64,000 nt of DNA from Enterobacter pseudoroggenkampii (GCF_026420145.1 NZ_JAPMLV010000001.1:744001-808000), one strand, 5' to 3'; shown: positions 44,940 to 53,523, counted from the stretch's first letter. Notes: a model not told the origin generated them from the sequence alone. Numbers and translations are program-made.

Positions 44940-46130
44940 ATGACCAAATCTGTTATCACCGAAGCGCTGCGGCCAATCGAACTGCATCAGGTCGATCGCC
45001 TGGCACTGAGCCAGAAGCTGGAGGCGGCGTTAGCCCGCGTCACGCGCAAGCTCGACAAAAATATTGTCGCCTTCGGCGATAAGTTCCCCGGTGAGGCCTG
45101 TGAGAAGGGGGTCTGGCCGCGCACCGATAACGTGGAATGGACCACCAGCTTTTGGCCTGGCCAGCTGTGGCTGGCGTGGGAGATGACCGGCAAAGCGCAT
45201 TATCGCGAAGCCGCAGAGCGCTATTTACCGTCGTTCGCCCGGCGTATTGAGCAGCGCATCGACACCGCAACGCACGATCTCGGGTTCCTCTATTCGCTCT
45301 CCTGCATCAGCGCCTGGCGCCTCACCGGCAACGAAGCCGCTCGTCAGTCGGCGCTGCTGGCTGCCGATCGCCTGATGGAGCGCTTTAATCCGACGGCCAA
45401 CATTATTCAGGCGTGGGGTGATTTAAACGACCCGGAGCAGCAGGGAAGAATGATCATCGACTGCAATATGAACCTGCCGCTGCTGTACTGGGCCAGCGAA
45501 CAGACTGGGGATCCGCGCTATGCGCAGGCGGCGACGGCGCACGCAGGACAGGCCGCGGCCTATATCGTGCGTGAAGATGCCTCGACGTATCACACCTACT
45601 ATATGGATGTGCAGACGGGCGAGCCGCGCTTTGGCAACACCCATCAGGGCTACAGCGATACCTCGTGCTGGTCGCGCGGCCAGGCATGGGGCATTTACGG
45701 TTTTCTGCTCAGCTATCAGCACACCGGCGATAAGCAGATGGTTGAGCTGTCGCGCAGCCTGGCGCATTACTTCCTCAACCGTCTGCCGGAAGATGATGTT
45801 TGCCACTGGGATCTGGCGCTGCTCGGTACCGACGCCGTGCGCGACAGTTCAGCGGCGGCGATTGCCGCCTGTGGCCTGCTGGAGCTGGTTAAGGCGCTGC
45901 CGACGCTCGACGCAAACCGTGCATATTATGAAGAGATGGCGCTGCGTATCGCGCTGTCGCTGACCGATAACTACCTTGCTCATGACGACGATCCGACTGA
46001 AGGGCTACTGCAGCACTCGGTTTATCATATGGGCAGCGGTAAGGGGGTCGATCAGTGCTGTAGCTGGGGGGACTATTTCTATCTTGAGCTGCTGGCGCGG
46101 CTGCGACAGATTTGGCACCCGTACTGGTAA
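44940..46130 (+). CDS. GH88 unsaturated glucuronyl hydrolase
   Basis: 396 residues from ATG 44940 with AGGAG upstream. GH88 motifs are DNVEWTTSFWPGQLW with the first acidic residue, DCNMNLPLLYWA with the second catalytic aspartate, and GYSDTSCWSRGQAWGIYGF. The C-terminal CCSWGDYFYLE closes the alpha6/alpha6 barrel. The family hydrates the 4,5 double bond of unsaturated uronyl oligosaccharides, releasing the sugar as a keto acid. No signal peptide, so it acts after import. The source polymer (glycosaminoglycan, gellan or another lyase product) cannot be told, and no lyase is nearby. Confidence 0.92.
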   Translation: MTKSVITEALRPIELHQVDRLALSQKLEAALARVTRKLDKNIVAFGDKFPGEACEKGVWPRTDNVEWTTSFWPGQLWLAWEMTGKAHYREAAERYLPSFARRIEQRIDTATHDLGFLYSLSCISAWRLTGNEAARQSALLAADRLMERFNPTANIIQAWGDLNDPEQQGRMIIDCNMNLPLLYWASEQTGDPRYAQAATAHAGQAAAYIVREDASTYHTYYMDVQTGEPRFGNTHQGYSDTSCWSRGQAWGIYGFLLSYQHTGDKQMVELSRSLAHYFLNRLPEDDVCHWDLALLGTDAVRDSSAAAIAACGLLELVKALPTLDANRAYYEEMALRIALSLTDNYLAHDDDPTEGLLQHSVYHMGSGKGVDQCCSWGDYFYLELLARLRQIWHPYW

Positions 46131-46152
46131 TCCTTAAGCGCTTGTGCGTTTC

Positions 46153-46250
46153 GCCCGGCGGCGCTACGCTTGCACGGGCCTACAATGAATAGTGCAATAT
46201 ATTGATATTGTTACGGATTGTAGGCCGGGTAAGCGCAGCGCCACCCGGCA
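46153..46250. repeat. BIME: two inverted REP elements
   Basis: GCCCGGCGGCGCTACGCTTG...GGGCCTAC (46153-46183) and GTAGGCCGGGTAAGCGCAGC...CCGGCA (46220-46250) form a head-to-head REP pair between the convergent GH88 and hpxE genes. The second copy is identical to the REP at 961-991. Confidence 0.88.
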
Positions 46251-46270
46251 AGAAAGCGTGTGCAGACGGT

Positions 46271-47221
46271 TTACAGCCCAATCACCAGCTCCCCGGAATG
46301 GCTCCGCGAACAGCACAGCGCCACCTGCTGGTCCGTTGCGCTTTTTTCCGCCTCCGACTGCACGCTATCCCGGTGATCCACTACGCCGTCAATCACCGGC
46401 GTCAGGCAGGCGCCGCAGATCCCCATTTCGCAGGAAAGCGGGACCGCCACGCCATTTTCCTGCAGCACCTGGGCGATGGTTTTGTCCGCAGGCACCGGCC
46501 AGCGCTCCCCGGTGGAGGCCAGCTTGACCGTAAAGATCTCGCCCGCGACGTCGCCTGTGGCAGGGGACGCGGGCTGAAACGCCTCGCTGTGAAGATGGGC
46601 GTCATCCCATCCCTTCGCCGTGGCGACCTCACGCACTTTTTCCATGAACCCCGCAGGTCCGCAGACCCAGGCTCGCAAACCCGCTTCAGGCATGGGGAGA
46701 TGCTCTGCCAGCGCTGTGCGCGGGCTGATAGTATGAATGATGCACTCACCGCACTGCGAAAGTTCGCGCGCAAACGCCGCGCTTTCGCGCTTCCTGACGT
46801 AATAGTGCAGCGAAAACGACATGCCGGCGGCCTTCAGCTGCAGGGCCATCGCATACAGCGGCGTAATGCCAATCCCCGCCGCCAGCAATAAAACCCGTTC
46901 TGCCTGAACCAGCGGAAACAGATTGCGTGGGGCTGAAATTAGCAGCTTCTGCCCCGGACGCAGCGTCTCGTGAACGTAGCGCGATCCGCCGCGCGAGGCG
47001 GTTTCCCGCCCCACGCAGATCAGATAGCCCTCTTCCTCACAGGCCCCGGTCAGGGAATACTGGCGCACCACGCCGCAGGGCAGGTGGACATCAATGTGCG
47101 CGCCGGGCTGCCACGGCGGCAGCGCTTCGCCGTCTTCAGCCACCAGCCTGACGGCGAGGCTTTTGTCGCCCTCACGCCACAGCCCGTCAACAATTACGCT
47201 CAGCATAGCGGCCTCCGTCAT
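46271..47221 (-). CDS. hpxE: HpxE: reductase of the hypoxanthine oxygenase
   Basis: 316 residues, vanillate-demethylase-type reductase: flavin-binding RQYSLTG, NAD-binding LLLAAGIGITPLYAM, and a C-terminal plant-type [2Fe-2S] domain with CEMGICGAC and a final CC. It passes electrons from NAD(P)H to the Rieske oxygenase HpxD. In Klebsiella, HpxDE converts hypoxanthine to xanthine without a molybdenum enzyme. It overlaps hpxD by 4 bases. Confidence 0.93.
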   Translation of the reverse strand: MTEAAMLSVIVDGLWREGDKSLAVRLVAEDGEALPPWQPGAHIDVHLPCGVVRQYSLTGACEEEGYLICVGRETASRGGSRYVHETLRPGQKLLISAPRNLFPLVQAERVLLLAAGIGITPLYAMALQLKAAGMSFSLHYYVRKRESAAFARELSQCGECIIHTISPRTALAEHLPMPEAGLRAWVCGPAGFMEKVREVATAKGWDDAHLHSEAFQPASPATGDVAGEIFTVKLASTGERWPVPADKTIAQVLQENGVAVPLSCEMGICGACLTPVIDGVVDHRDSVQSEAEKSATDQQVALCCSRSHSGELVIGL

Positions 47222-48252
47222 ACCAGGAAAAACTCGCCAAAGCCCATCTTCTTCAGTCCCCGACGGTAGGCAATCGAGCTTTTATCTGCGGGGATATGCG
47301 CTTCCAGGGTCAGGTCCAGCGGCAGGCTTTCCGGGCGCTGGGTTTCCACCATCAGACGGTCCTCTTCAAAAATCCGCAGATTGAAGGCATGCACGTCCTC
47401 CACCGGAATATGCAGGTCAAAATTGCGGGCGATAGGGGCGAACATGCGGGTCACGCGCGACGACACGGGCGACGCGGCGTTCATAATGACCAGTCTCGAT
47501 TCACCCGGAAAATGAATCGTCAGGGTGGCGGTGAACGGCAGGTGCATCTCAAAATGGCGCAACCACTGGAACCCTTCCGGAGCCTGCACGGGGGAACTGG
47601 CGGGATAGTTGCTCACGGAGCTCCAGTAATCCGCCACGAAGCCAAACGGCGTCTCCTGCGGCTGATAGTGGGGCACCAGCGGGTTATTGGGGTCCGCAAA
47701 GGTATCGGTGTGGATCCAGGCAAAGTGCGCCACGTCCAGAAACCCCTCTACCTGACGTCCGGCAAAGCCGTTGACCTCAAACGCCGGGCAGTTAATCTGC
47801 TGAAATCCGGCGTCATCCCAGTGCGGCATGGCGGGCAGCGGCGCAGGGTTATCCGGATCAAAGGCCAGGCAGGTCCAGATCAGGCCGAAGCGCTCCTCCA
47901 CGGCGTAGTTAATCAGGTTCAGCTTTGCCGGAACGGGCTGGTCGGGGCTGGAGGGAATACGGTTGCAGCGCCCGTCCTCTCCAAAGCGTAAGCCGTGATA
48001 GGGGCAGATAATCCCGTGCTCGTCGTGAAAGCCGAGCGTCAGCGGCACGCCGCGGTGCGGACAGACGTCACGGGCGACCACGACCTGGTCGTTAATCCGG
48101 TAAATCACCAGCTGTTCATCCAGTAGCGTCGCTTTGACCGGCGCCGGGCCGACGTCGCAGGCGCGCGCGACCGGATGCCAGCATTTCGCCAGACGCAGCC
48201 AGTCCTCTGGCTCAAACGTGCAGTGGGCGGGTGGAGTCGGTTCTCTTTTCAT
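47218..48252 (-). CDS. hpxD: HpxD: Rieske oxygenase for hypoxanthine
   Basis: 344 residues from ATG 48252 (tandem ATGs 48255/48252, GAGGG upstream). The Rieske motif is CPHRGVPLTLGFHDEHG followed by CPYHGLRFG. The catalytic domain has the mononuclear iron ligands in FLDVAHFAWIHTDTF. With HpxE it forms the oxygenase system for purine oxidation. In Klebsiella hpxDE and hpxO are separated by the regulator gene hpxR; here hpxD directly follows hpxO by 17 bases. Confidence 0.93.
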   Translation of the reverse strand: MKREPTPPAHCTFEPEDWLRLAKCWHPVARACDVGPAPVKATLLDEQLVIYRINDQVVVARDVCPHRGVPLTLGFHDEHGIICPYHGLRFGEDGRCNRIPSSPDQPVPAKLNLINYAVEERFGLIWTCLAFDPDNPAPLPAMPHWDDAGFQQINCPAFEVNGFAGRQVEGFLDVAHFAWIHTDTFADPNNPLVPHYQPQETPFGFVADYWSSVSNYPASSPVQAPEGFQWLRHFEMHLPFTATLTIHFPGESRLVIMNAASPVSSRVTRMFAPIARNFDLHIPVEDVHAFNLRIFEEDRLMVETQRPESLPLDLTLEAHIPADKSSIAYRRGLKKMGFGEFFLV

Positions 48253-48269
48253 CATTATCCCTCTTACGT

Positions 48270-49424
48270 TCAGCCTAACGGGCCGCCCTGAATGGTCTCG
48301 CACAGACCGTTGATGATGCGCTCTCCGGTCTCCTCTCGAAGCTCCTGATACCAGGCCTGCGTCAACGCCATGTCTTTGCCGTGGGTGACGTCGCAGCGCT
48401 TACGCGCCTTCAGCACCAGGTCGCGCACCCGGTCGCAGCGCAGCGCCTCGTACTGCCGCAGCGCCAGCGTGATGCTGTGGTTTTCACGCAGGCATTCCCC
48501 CAGCACTACCGCATCTTCCATGGCCGCACAGCCGCCCTGGCCGATATCCGGCGTGGTGCTGTGAGCGGCATCGCCGAGCAGCGCGACGTTGCCGCGCACC
48601 AGGCTGTCGAACGGCTCAATGTCGTGGATCTCAATGCGATTGGTGGTGTCAGGATCCAGCGCCGCGATAAGCGTCTGCACAGGCGGCGCCCAGCCGCGGA
48701 AGTAGCCCGTGAGATCGGCGCGCAGGGTGGTGCGATCCTCCGCCAGGCCCGCAGGGAGCGGCACGTCAAAAAAGAAGTAGAAGCGTCCGCCGGAGACGGG
48801 CATCAGCGACACGCGCTTGCCTTCGCCAACGAAGGTGGTCCACTGGTGCGCCGGGGCGATCTCTTCGTCAATCTTCACCAGCCCGTTCCAGTTCACGTAG
48901 CCCGCGTAGCGGCGCTCGGGGGTATACCCCAGCACGTACGGGCGAACCGCCGAGTGGCTGCCGTCGGCGGCAATCAGGAAATCGCCGGATGTCGTGGTGC
49001 CGTCGGTGAAGGTCACGCTCACGCCCGAGTCGTCTTCATTTACGCGTTCGACGCGCTTGCCGAACTGCACTTTGTCGCGCCCCCAGAAGTCCAGCATTTC
49101 CCGCTGAAGCTCAGCGCGCGAGACGGGGCAGGGACGCCCGCCGGTACGCTCAACCAGCGGAGCAAGGCTAAAGCGGGTCAGGGTATCGCCGCGCCGGTAA
49201 TCCTTATAGGCCATAAAACGCATCGGTCCGCCGTAGGTCTCGATGATCTCGCCCATGCCGAGGTGCTGCATGCATTTCACGCCGTTAGGCCAGATGGAGA
49301 TGGCCGCCCCGACGGGCCTGATCTCCTTTACGGCTTCAAATACGGTACAGTCGATGCCCGCTTTTTTCAGCGCGACGGCGGCGCTCAGGCCGCCAATACC
49401 CGCACCAATAACGATTGCTCTCAT
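48270..49424 (-). CDS. hpxO: HpxO: FAD-dependent urate hydroxylase
   Basis: 384 residues, exactly the length of the Klebsiella enzyme. FAD-binding GAGIGGLSAA (7-16), DG motif in IAADGSHSAVRPY, and LGDAAHSTTPDIGQGG with D285. Residues named as catalytic in Klebsiella HpxO are conserved in place: R204 (EGKR) and Y216 (GGRFY). It hydroxylates urate to 5-hydroxyisourate with NADH and oxygen, replacing uricase. It is the first gene of hpxODE and has a sigma-54-type promoter upstream. Confidence 0.96.
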   Translation of the reverse strand: MRAIVIGAGIGGLSAAVALKKAGIDCTVFEAVKEIRPVGAAISIWPNGVKCMQHLGMGEIIETYGGPMRFMAYKDYRRGDTLTRFSLAPLVERTGGRPCPVSRAELQREMLDFWGRDKVQFGKRVERVNEDDSGVSVTFTDGTTTSGDFLIAADGSHSAVRPYVLGYTPERRYAGYVNWNGLVKIDEEIAPAHQWTTFVGEGKRVSLMPVSGGRFYFFFDVPLPAGLAEDRTTLRADLTGYFRGWAPPVQTLIAALDPDTTNRIEIHDIEPFDSLVRGNVALLGDAAHSTTPDIGQGGCAAMEDAVVLGECLRENHSITLALRQYEALRCDRVRDLVLKARKRCDVTHGKDMALTQAWYQELREETGERIINGLCETIQGGPLG

Positions 49425-49458
49425 GCTTCTCTCCTTTTGCAGGGTGTAAAGATGTTCA

Positions 49459-49473
49459 GCAATTTGCGTACCA
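49459..49473 (-). promoter_or_regulatory. Sigma-54 promoter of hpxO-D-E
   Basis: On the minus strand TGGTAC-GCAAA-TTGC matches the -24/-12 consensus TGGCAC-N5-TTGC at 9 of 10 positions with exact GG-to-GC spacing. It would start transcription about 20-25 bases before the hpxO ATG. Confidence 0.65.
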
Positions 49474-49615
49474 GGCTGCAGAGTGGCGAAAACGGCGTTG
49501 TGAGTGAGAGGTTTGCACTGCTAAGGTGCGCAAACGCGGTGAGCGTGCCTTTTTTTGAATCAAAAATTTCCTGGTCAGCCATCCGGAATCGACTGTTTCA
49601 CACCTGCCTCACGAG

Positions 49616-49630
49616 TGGCGTGGTTTGTGC
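49616..49630 (+). promoter_or_regulatory. Possible sigma-54 promoter of hpxQ-T
   Basis: TGGCGT-GGTTT-GTGC keeps the invariant GG and GC with correct spacing but differs from consensus at three other positions. It lies 34 bases before the hpxQ start, directly ahead of two Shine-Dalgarno-like sequences. Confidence 0.4.
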
Positions 49631-49663
49631 AATAACCTGAAGGAGGATAATCAAGGAGAACCT

Positions 49664-50164
49664 ATGATCGCACTGCACGAATTCAATCAGCTTCCTGAGA
49701 AAGACGCTCTTACGCTGCTTCAGCCCTGCGTGGCGATACCCGGCTGGGCCGACGCGTTGGTTGACGGGCGGCCTTATTCGAGCCGGGAAGCCTTGTTCAT
49801 TGCGGCGCAGGCACTGACGCAACGCTGGGACGAAGCGGCATTAACGCAAGCATTGAGCGCCCATCCGCGCATCGGGGAAAAGCCCGCGGGCGCGCAGGCG
49901 GAGGCGGCGCTGTCGCGCCAGGAGCAGGGGGCGGTGAACGATCGCGATGCCGCCCTTGCGCAGGCGCTGCGTGAAGGCAATGCCCGCTACGAGGCCCGCT
50001 TTGGGCGCGTCTTTCTGATCCGCGCGAAGGGCCGCAGCGGCGAGGAGATATTACGGGCCCTGCACGCGCGGCTGGAGAACAGCGACGCGCAGGAAATCCG
50101 TGCCGCGCTGGAACAGCTGCGGGAAATTACGCTGCTACGGCTGGAAGGAGTCATTAGCGAATGA
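49664..50164 (+). CDS. hpxQ: HpxQ: OHCU decarboxylase
   Basis: 166 residues from ATG 49664 with AAGGAG upstream. Motifs LSAHPRIGEKPAG (catalytic histidine and nearby acidic residues) and FGRVFLIRAKGRSGEEILRAL are typical. It decarboxylates 2-oxo-4-hydroxy-4-carboxy-5-ureidoimidazoline to S-allantoin. It overlaps hpxT by 4 bases. A permease gene (hpxP), which precedes hpxQ in Klebsiella, is absent here. Confidence 0.95.
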   Translation: MIALHEFNQLPEKDALTLLQPCVAIPGWADALVDGRPYSSREALFIAAQALTQRWDEAALTQALSAHPRIGEKPAGAQAEAALSRQEQGAVNDRDAALAQALREGNARYEARFGRVFLIRAKGRSGEEILRALHARLENSDAQEIRAALEQLREITLLRLEGVISE

Positions 50165-50484
50165 GCACACTCAGCACCCATATTCTTGATATTTCGACGG
50201 GCAAACCCGCAGAGGGCGTAACGGTTCATCTGCAACAGGGCGGGAAGACGCTGGCCACGGGGGGGACCAACGCCCAGGGGCGCATCGCCGCGTTCGTTCC
50301 CTCTCTGCCCGCGGGCCGTTACCAACTGGTGGCGGAGATCGGCGCGTGGTTTCGCGAAACCGGTCGCGACACGCTCTACCCCTGTGCGCAAATTGATTTT
50401 GTGACGGGAGAAACGGCAGACGAGCATTTCCATCTGCCGTTTGTGATTGCGCCCGGCGGGTGGTCAACCTACCGGGGCAGTTGA
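50161..50484 (+). CDS. hpxT: HpxT: 5-hydroxyisourate hydrolase
   Basis: 107 residues, transthyretin-like: N-terminal STHILDISTGKPA, the central AEIGAWFRETGRDTLYP and the C-terminal tetrapeptide YRGS that marks HIU hydrolases. It opens the ring of 5-hydroxyisourate to OHCU. The last 21 bases overlap the end of the convergent guaD gene. Confidence 0.96.
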   Translation: MSTLSTHILDISTGKPAEGVTVHLQQGGKTLATGGTNAQGRIAAFVPSLPAGRYQLVAEIGAWFRETGRDTLYPCAQIDFVTGETADEHFHLPFVIAPGGWSTYRGS

Positions 50485-51783
50485 CCATACCCGCTCGCCG
50501 TTGACCCAGGTCTCGCTGATGTTGCGCTCGTCGCCCAGGGTCATCAGCACGAAAAGCTGCTCGTAGATATCCTGACAGCGGCGATTGCGCAGGCGCTGCA
50601 GCGGCGTTACGTCAGGATCGATAACCACGAAATCCGCCTCTTTGCCGGGCGTGAAGTTGCCAATCTTATCGTCCAGCCGGAGGGCGTGCGCGCCGCCCAG
50701 CGTGGCGTGATAAAACGCCTCGCTGGCGCGCAGGCGGTAGCTCTGAAGCTGGCCCACCTTGTAGGCTTCCCCCAGGGTGCGCAGCATGCTGAAGGTCGTG
50801 CCCGCCCCGACGTCGGTGCCGATGCCCATCCGCACCCTGTGCTGCCAGCAGGCGGGCAGGCGGAACAGCCCGCTGCCGAGAAACAGGTTCGAGGTGGGGC
50901 AAAACGCCACCGCCGAACCGGTGTCATGCAGGCACTGCCACTCGCTGTGGTGAAGGTGAATCGCGTGGGCAAACACGCTGCGCTCGCCGGTCAGGCCGTA
51001 GTGGTGATACACGTCCAGATAGCGCTCGTGCTCCGGCCAGAGGTCGCTTACCCAGGCCACTTCGTTGGGGTTCTCGCTCAGGTGGGTCTGCAGCCAGGTA
51101 TCCGGAAACTCCTCTCTGAGCAGGCTGACCGCCGCAAGCAGCTCGGGGGATGAGGTCGGCGCAAAGCGCGGCGTAATCGCATAGCCCAGGCGTCCACGGT
51201 GATGCCAGCGCTGGATCAGCGCCCGCGTCTGTCGGTAGCTCTGCTTCGCGTCTTCGCTCAGGTAGTCCGGCGTGTGTCTGTCCATCATCACCTTTCCGGC
51301 GATAAGGCGCATGTTCAGGCGCAGGGCCTCGGTAAACAGCGCCTCGACCGATTCCGGATGCAGCGTGCAAAACACCAGTGCGGTGGTGGTGCCGTTGCTC
51401 ACCAGCTGCTGTATGAAAAATTCGGCGATCTCTTTCGCGTAGGCTTCATCGGAAAACTGGCTCTCCACCGGGAAGGTGTAGGTGGTCAGCCACTCCAGCA
51501 GCTGTTCGCCAAAGGCGCCGATCATCTCCGTTTGCGGATAGTGGACGTGGGTGTCAACAAAACCGGGCAGCAGCAGCCTGCCGCGCAGGTCGGTATAGCC
51601 TATGTGCGGGTCAAGATACTGCTCGCCCTCCTGCCATGGCATCTGTGCCATAATTTTTCCATTCTGGATAAACAGCAGTCCGTCCTCAAGGTAGCGCGCG
51701 TGCTCGGCAATGGCGTCTGCGCTGTCGCAGACCCGGGCAATATCAAAAAATGCACCGCGGATCGCAGTCTGGTATTCCATCAT
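50464..51783 (-). CDS. guaD: Guanine deaminase
   Basis: 439 residues, amidohydrolase: zinc ligands in PGFVDTHVHYPQTEM, the histidine of WLQTHLSENPNEV and of FAHAIHLHHSEW, and the aspartate of GIGTDVGAGTT. It deaminates guanine to xanthine and feeds the purine pathway. Tandem ATGs at 51783/51780 with AGGA upstream. It follows hpxC by 99 bases containing a hairpin (GGCCGCAG/CTGCGGCC, 51851-51871). Confidence 0.96.
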   Translation of the reverse strand: MMEYQTAIRGAFFDIARVCDSADAIAEHARYLEDGLLFIQNGKIMAQMPWQEGEQYLDPHIGYTDLRGRLLLPGFVDTHVHYPQTEMIGAFGEQLLEWLTTYTFPVESQFSDEAYAKEIAEFFIQQLVSNGTTTALVFCTLHPESVEALFTEALRLNMRLIAGKVMMDRHTPDYLSEDAKQSYRQTRALIQRWHHRGRLGYAITPRFAPTSSPELLAAVSLLREEFPDTWLQTHLSENPNEVAWVSDLWPEHERYLDVYHHYGLTGERSVFAHAIHLHHSEWQCLHDTGSAVAFCPTSNLFLGSGLFRLPACWQHRVRMGIGTDVGAGTTFSMLRTLGEAYKVGQLQSYRLRASEAFYHATLGGAHALRLDDKIGNFTPGKEADFVVIDPDVTPLQRLRNRRCQDIYEQLFVLMTLGDERNISETWVNGERVWSTAPVG

Positions 51784-51882
51784 GGTTCCTGCCTTCGTGT
51801 TTGCGTAGCGGGGGTAAGAAGGCTCAGCAAGAACGGTGCCAGAATGAACGGGCCGCAGATACGCTGCGGCCGGAGGGAGGGG

Positions 51883-53379
51883 TTACTCTTTTTGCGTCGC
51901 CACGCGGGAACCGAACGACGTCGCGCCTGCCGTTTCGCGCTCTTCCCGCGCCAGCCAGCGGTAGGTGACGCCGCCCAGGAAGACGCCGATAAACCAGCTG
52001 AAGTTCGCCACCTCATGCAGGGCCGGGATAAAGCTGATGATCAGGCCCACGGCAACGGACGGGATCAGCGCGCCAATGGCTTTCGGGTTAAAGCCGTTGC
52101 GGTACCAGTATTTGCCCTTTGGCGTGTCGTCGAACAGATCGTCGACCGACACCTTGCCGCGTTTAATCAGGTAGAAGTCGGCAATCAGAATGCCGAACAG
52201 CGGGCCGATAAACGCCCCGAGCACGTCCAGGGTGTAGTGGATAAGCTCCGGCGAGTTGAACAGGTTCCACGGGGTGAGCAGGATCGAGCCGACGGCGGCG
52301 ATCATGCCCCCGGTGCGGAAGCTGATTTTTTGCGGCGAGCAGTTAGAGAAATCAAACGCCGGGGAGACGAAGTTCGCCACGATGTTGATCCCGATGGTGG
52401 CGGTGATCATCGTCAGCAGGCCAATCGCCACGGCCAGATCGTTGCCTACGCGGCTGACGGTCTCGATCGGATCGGTGATCATGCGGCCAAACAGCGACTG
52501 GGTGCCGGACACAATCACCACGGTGACGATGGAGAACAGCAGGAAGTTAAACGGCAGCCCCCAGCGGTTGCCGCGGCGGATCTCGCCCATGCTTTTGCCG
52601 TAGCGGGAGAAATCGCCAAAGTTGAGCAGCGGGCCGGAGAAGTAGGAGACCACCAGCGCCGTGGCGGTGATCATCTGCCAGGTCTGCTCGCCCGCGCTCA
52701 GGGATTTGCTGGCGAGGGTGAAGGAGATCCCGTCAAAGCCGGTCTTGTATACAATCCAGCCGGCGAGGGCCAGCATCACCACATAGACCGCCGGACCGGC
52801 GATATCAATAAAGCGCTTGATGGCGCTCATGCCGTGCCAGAAGACCATCGCCTGCAGGACCCACATAATGGCAAAGCAGATCCAGCCCAGATGCGACAGG
52901 CCCAGGAACGCGCCGGTGGTGAGCGAAGAGAGCGACGGCCAGAACTTCAGCGCCACCAGCATCAGCGCGTTGGCGGCGAGATAGGTCTGAATGCCGTACC
53001 ACGCAAAGGCGATAAGCCCGCGGATCACCGCTGGAATATTGGCCCCGAAGACGCCAAACGCCTGACGGCTGATCACCGCGTAGGGCACGCCTGCCATCTG
53101 GCTCGGTTTGGCCACCAGGTTGGCGCACAGCTGCACGATGCAAATCCCCACCAGCAGGCAGAGCAGCACCTGCCAGCTTGCCAGCCCGAGCGTAAAGAAG
53201 CTCGCGGCGACAACATAACCCCCCATGCTGTGAACGTCCGACATCCAGAACGAAAAGATGTTGTACCAGCTCCAGTTCTGGTCACGCGTCGGTGCCAGAT
53301 CCTCATTGCAAAGACGTGGGCTGTAAACCGCACCGGAATCAGCGGCCGTACCCTGCTGCGCGTTTTGACTGTTTGGCAT
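51883..53379 (-). CDS. hpxC: HpxC: NCS1-family allantoin/purine permease
   Basis: 498 residues, about 12 membrane segments. The NCS1 features are present: N-terminal NEDLAPTRDQNWSWYNIFSFW, FGANIPAVIRGLIAFAWYGIQ (first 19 residues of this region and the following Q are typical of Mhp1/allantoin permeases), and DFSRYGKS. It probably imports allantoin or a related purine product. It is divergent from hpxS-A-B, as the corresponding Klebsiella genes are reported to be. Confidence 0.9.
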   Translation of the reverse strand: MPNSQNAQQGTAADSGAVYSPRLCNEDLAPTRDQNWSWYNIFSFWMSDVHSMGGYVVAASFFTLGLASWQVLLCLLVGICIVQLCANLVAKPSQMAGVPYAVISRQAFGVFGANIPAVIRGLIAFAWYGIQTYLAANALMLVALKFWPSLSSLTTGAFLGLSHLGWICFAIMWVLQAMVFWHGMSAIKRFIDIAGPAVYVVMLALAGWIVYKTGFDGISFTLASKSLSAGEQTWQMITATALVVSYFSGPLLNFGDFSRYGKSMGEIRRGNRWGLPFNFLLFSIVTVVIVSGTQSLFGRMITDPIETVSRVGNDLAVAIGLLTMITATIGINIVANFVSPAFDFSNCSPQKISFRTGGMIAAVGSILLTPWNLFNSPELIHYTLDVLGAFIGPLFGILIADFYLIKRGKVSVDDLFDDTPKGKYWYRNGFNPKAIGALIPSVAVGLIISFIPALHEVANFSWFIGVFLGGVTYRWLAREERETAGATSFGSRVATQKE

Positions 53380-53431
53380 GAAACCTGCTCCTGTGAATGA
53401 AAACCCGTTGAGTGGGAGTGCAGTCGGTGTT

Positions 53432-53446
53432 GCAGGATCCAGGCCA
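53432..53446 (-). promoter_or_regulatory. Possible sigma-54 promoter of hpxC
   Basis: Minus-strand TGGCCT-GGATC-CTGC has the invariant GG and GC with correct spacing, three mismatches elsewhere. Transcription would begin about 40 bases before hpxC. Moderate to weak match. Confidence 0.35.
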
Positions 53447-53459
53447 AAATAATAAATCT

Positions 53460-53491
53460 TGTATGCAATATTTTATTTTTATGTATACGAT
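53460..53491. promoter_or_regulatory. Direct repeats between hpxC and hpxS (candidate HpxS operator)
   Basis: TGTATGCAAT (53460-53469) and TGTATACGAT (53482-53491) repeat with starts 22 bases apart, about two helix turns, and each has an internal GTAT(A/G)C near-palindrome. GntR-family regulators bind such sites; HpxS is encoded next door. Confidence 0.5.
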
Positions 53492-53523
53492 TCGATAACG
53501 GAAAGTAAAATTCGGAGTGGTAA

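Noticed and set aside
48381..49640. A 419-codon open frame on the plus strand.
   Set aside because: Antisense to hpxO, which has full length and conserved catalytic residues; the frame resembles no protein.
51199..53400. A 733-codon open frame on the plus strand.
   Set aside because: It lies antisense to guaD and hpxC, whose products are clearly recognisable; its sequence has low complexity and no family. It is a shadow caused by high GC codon bias.
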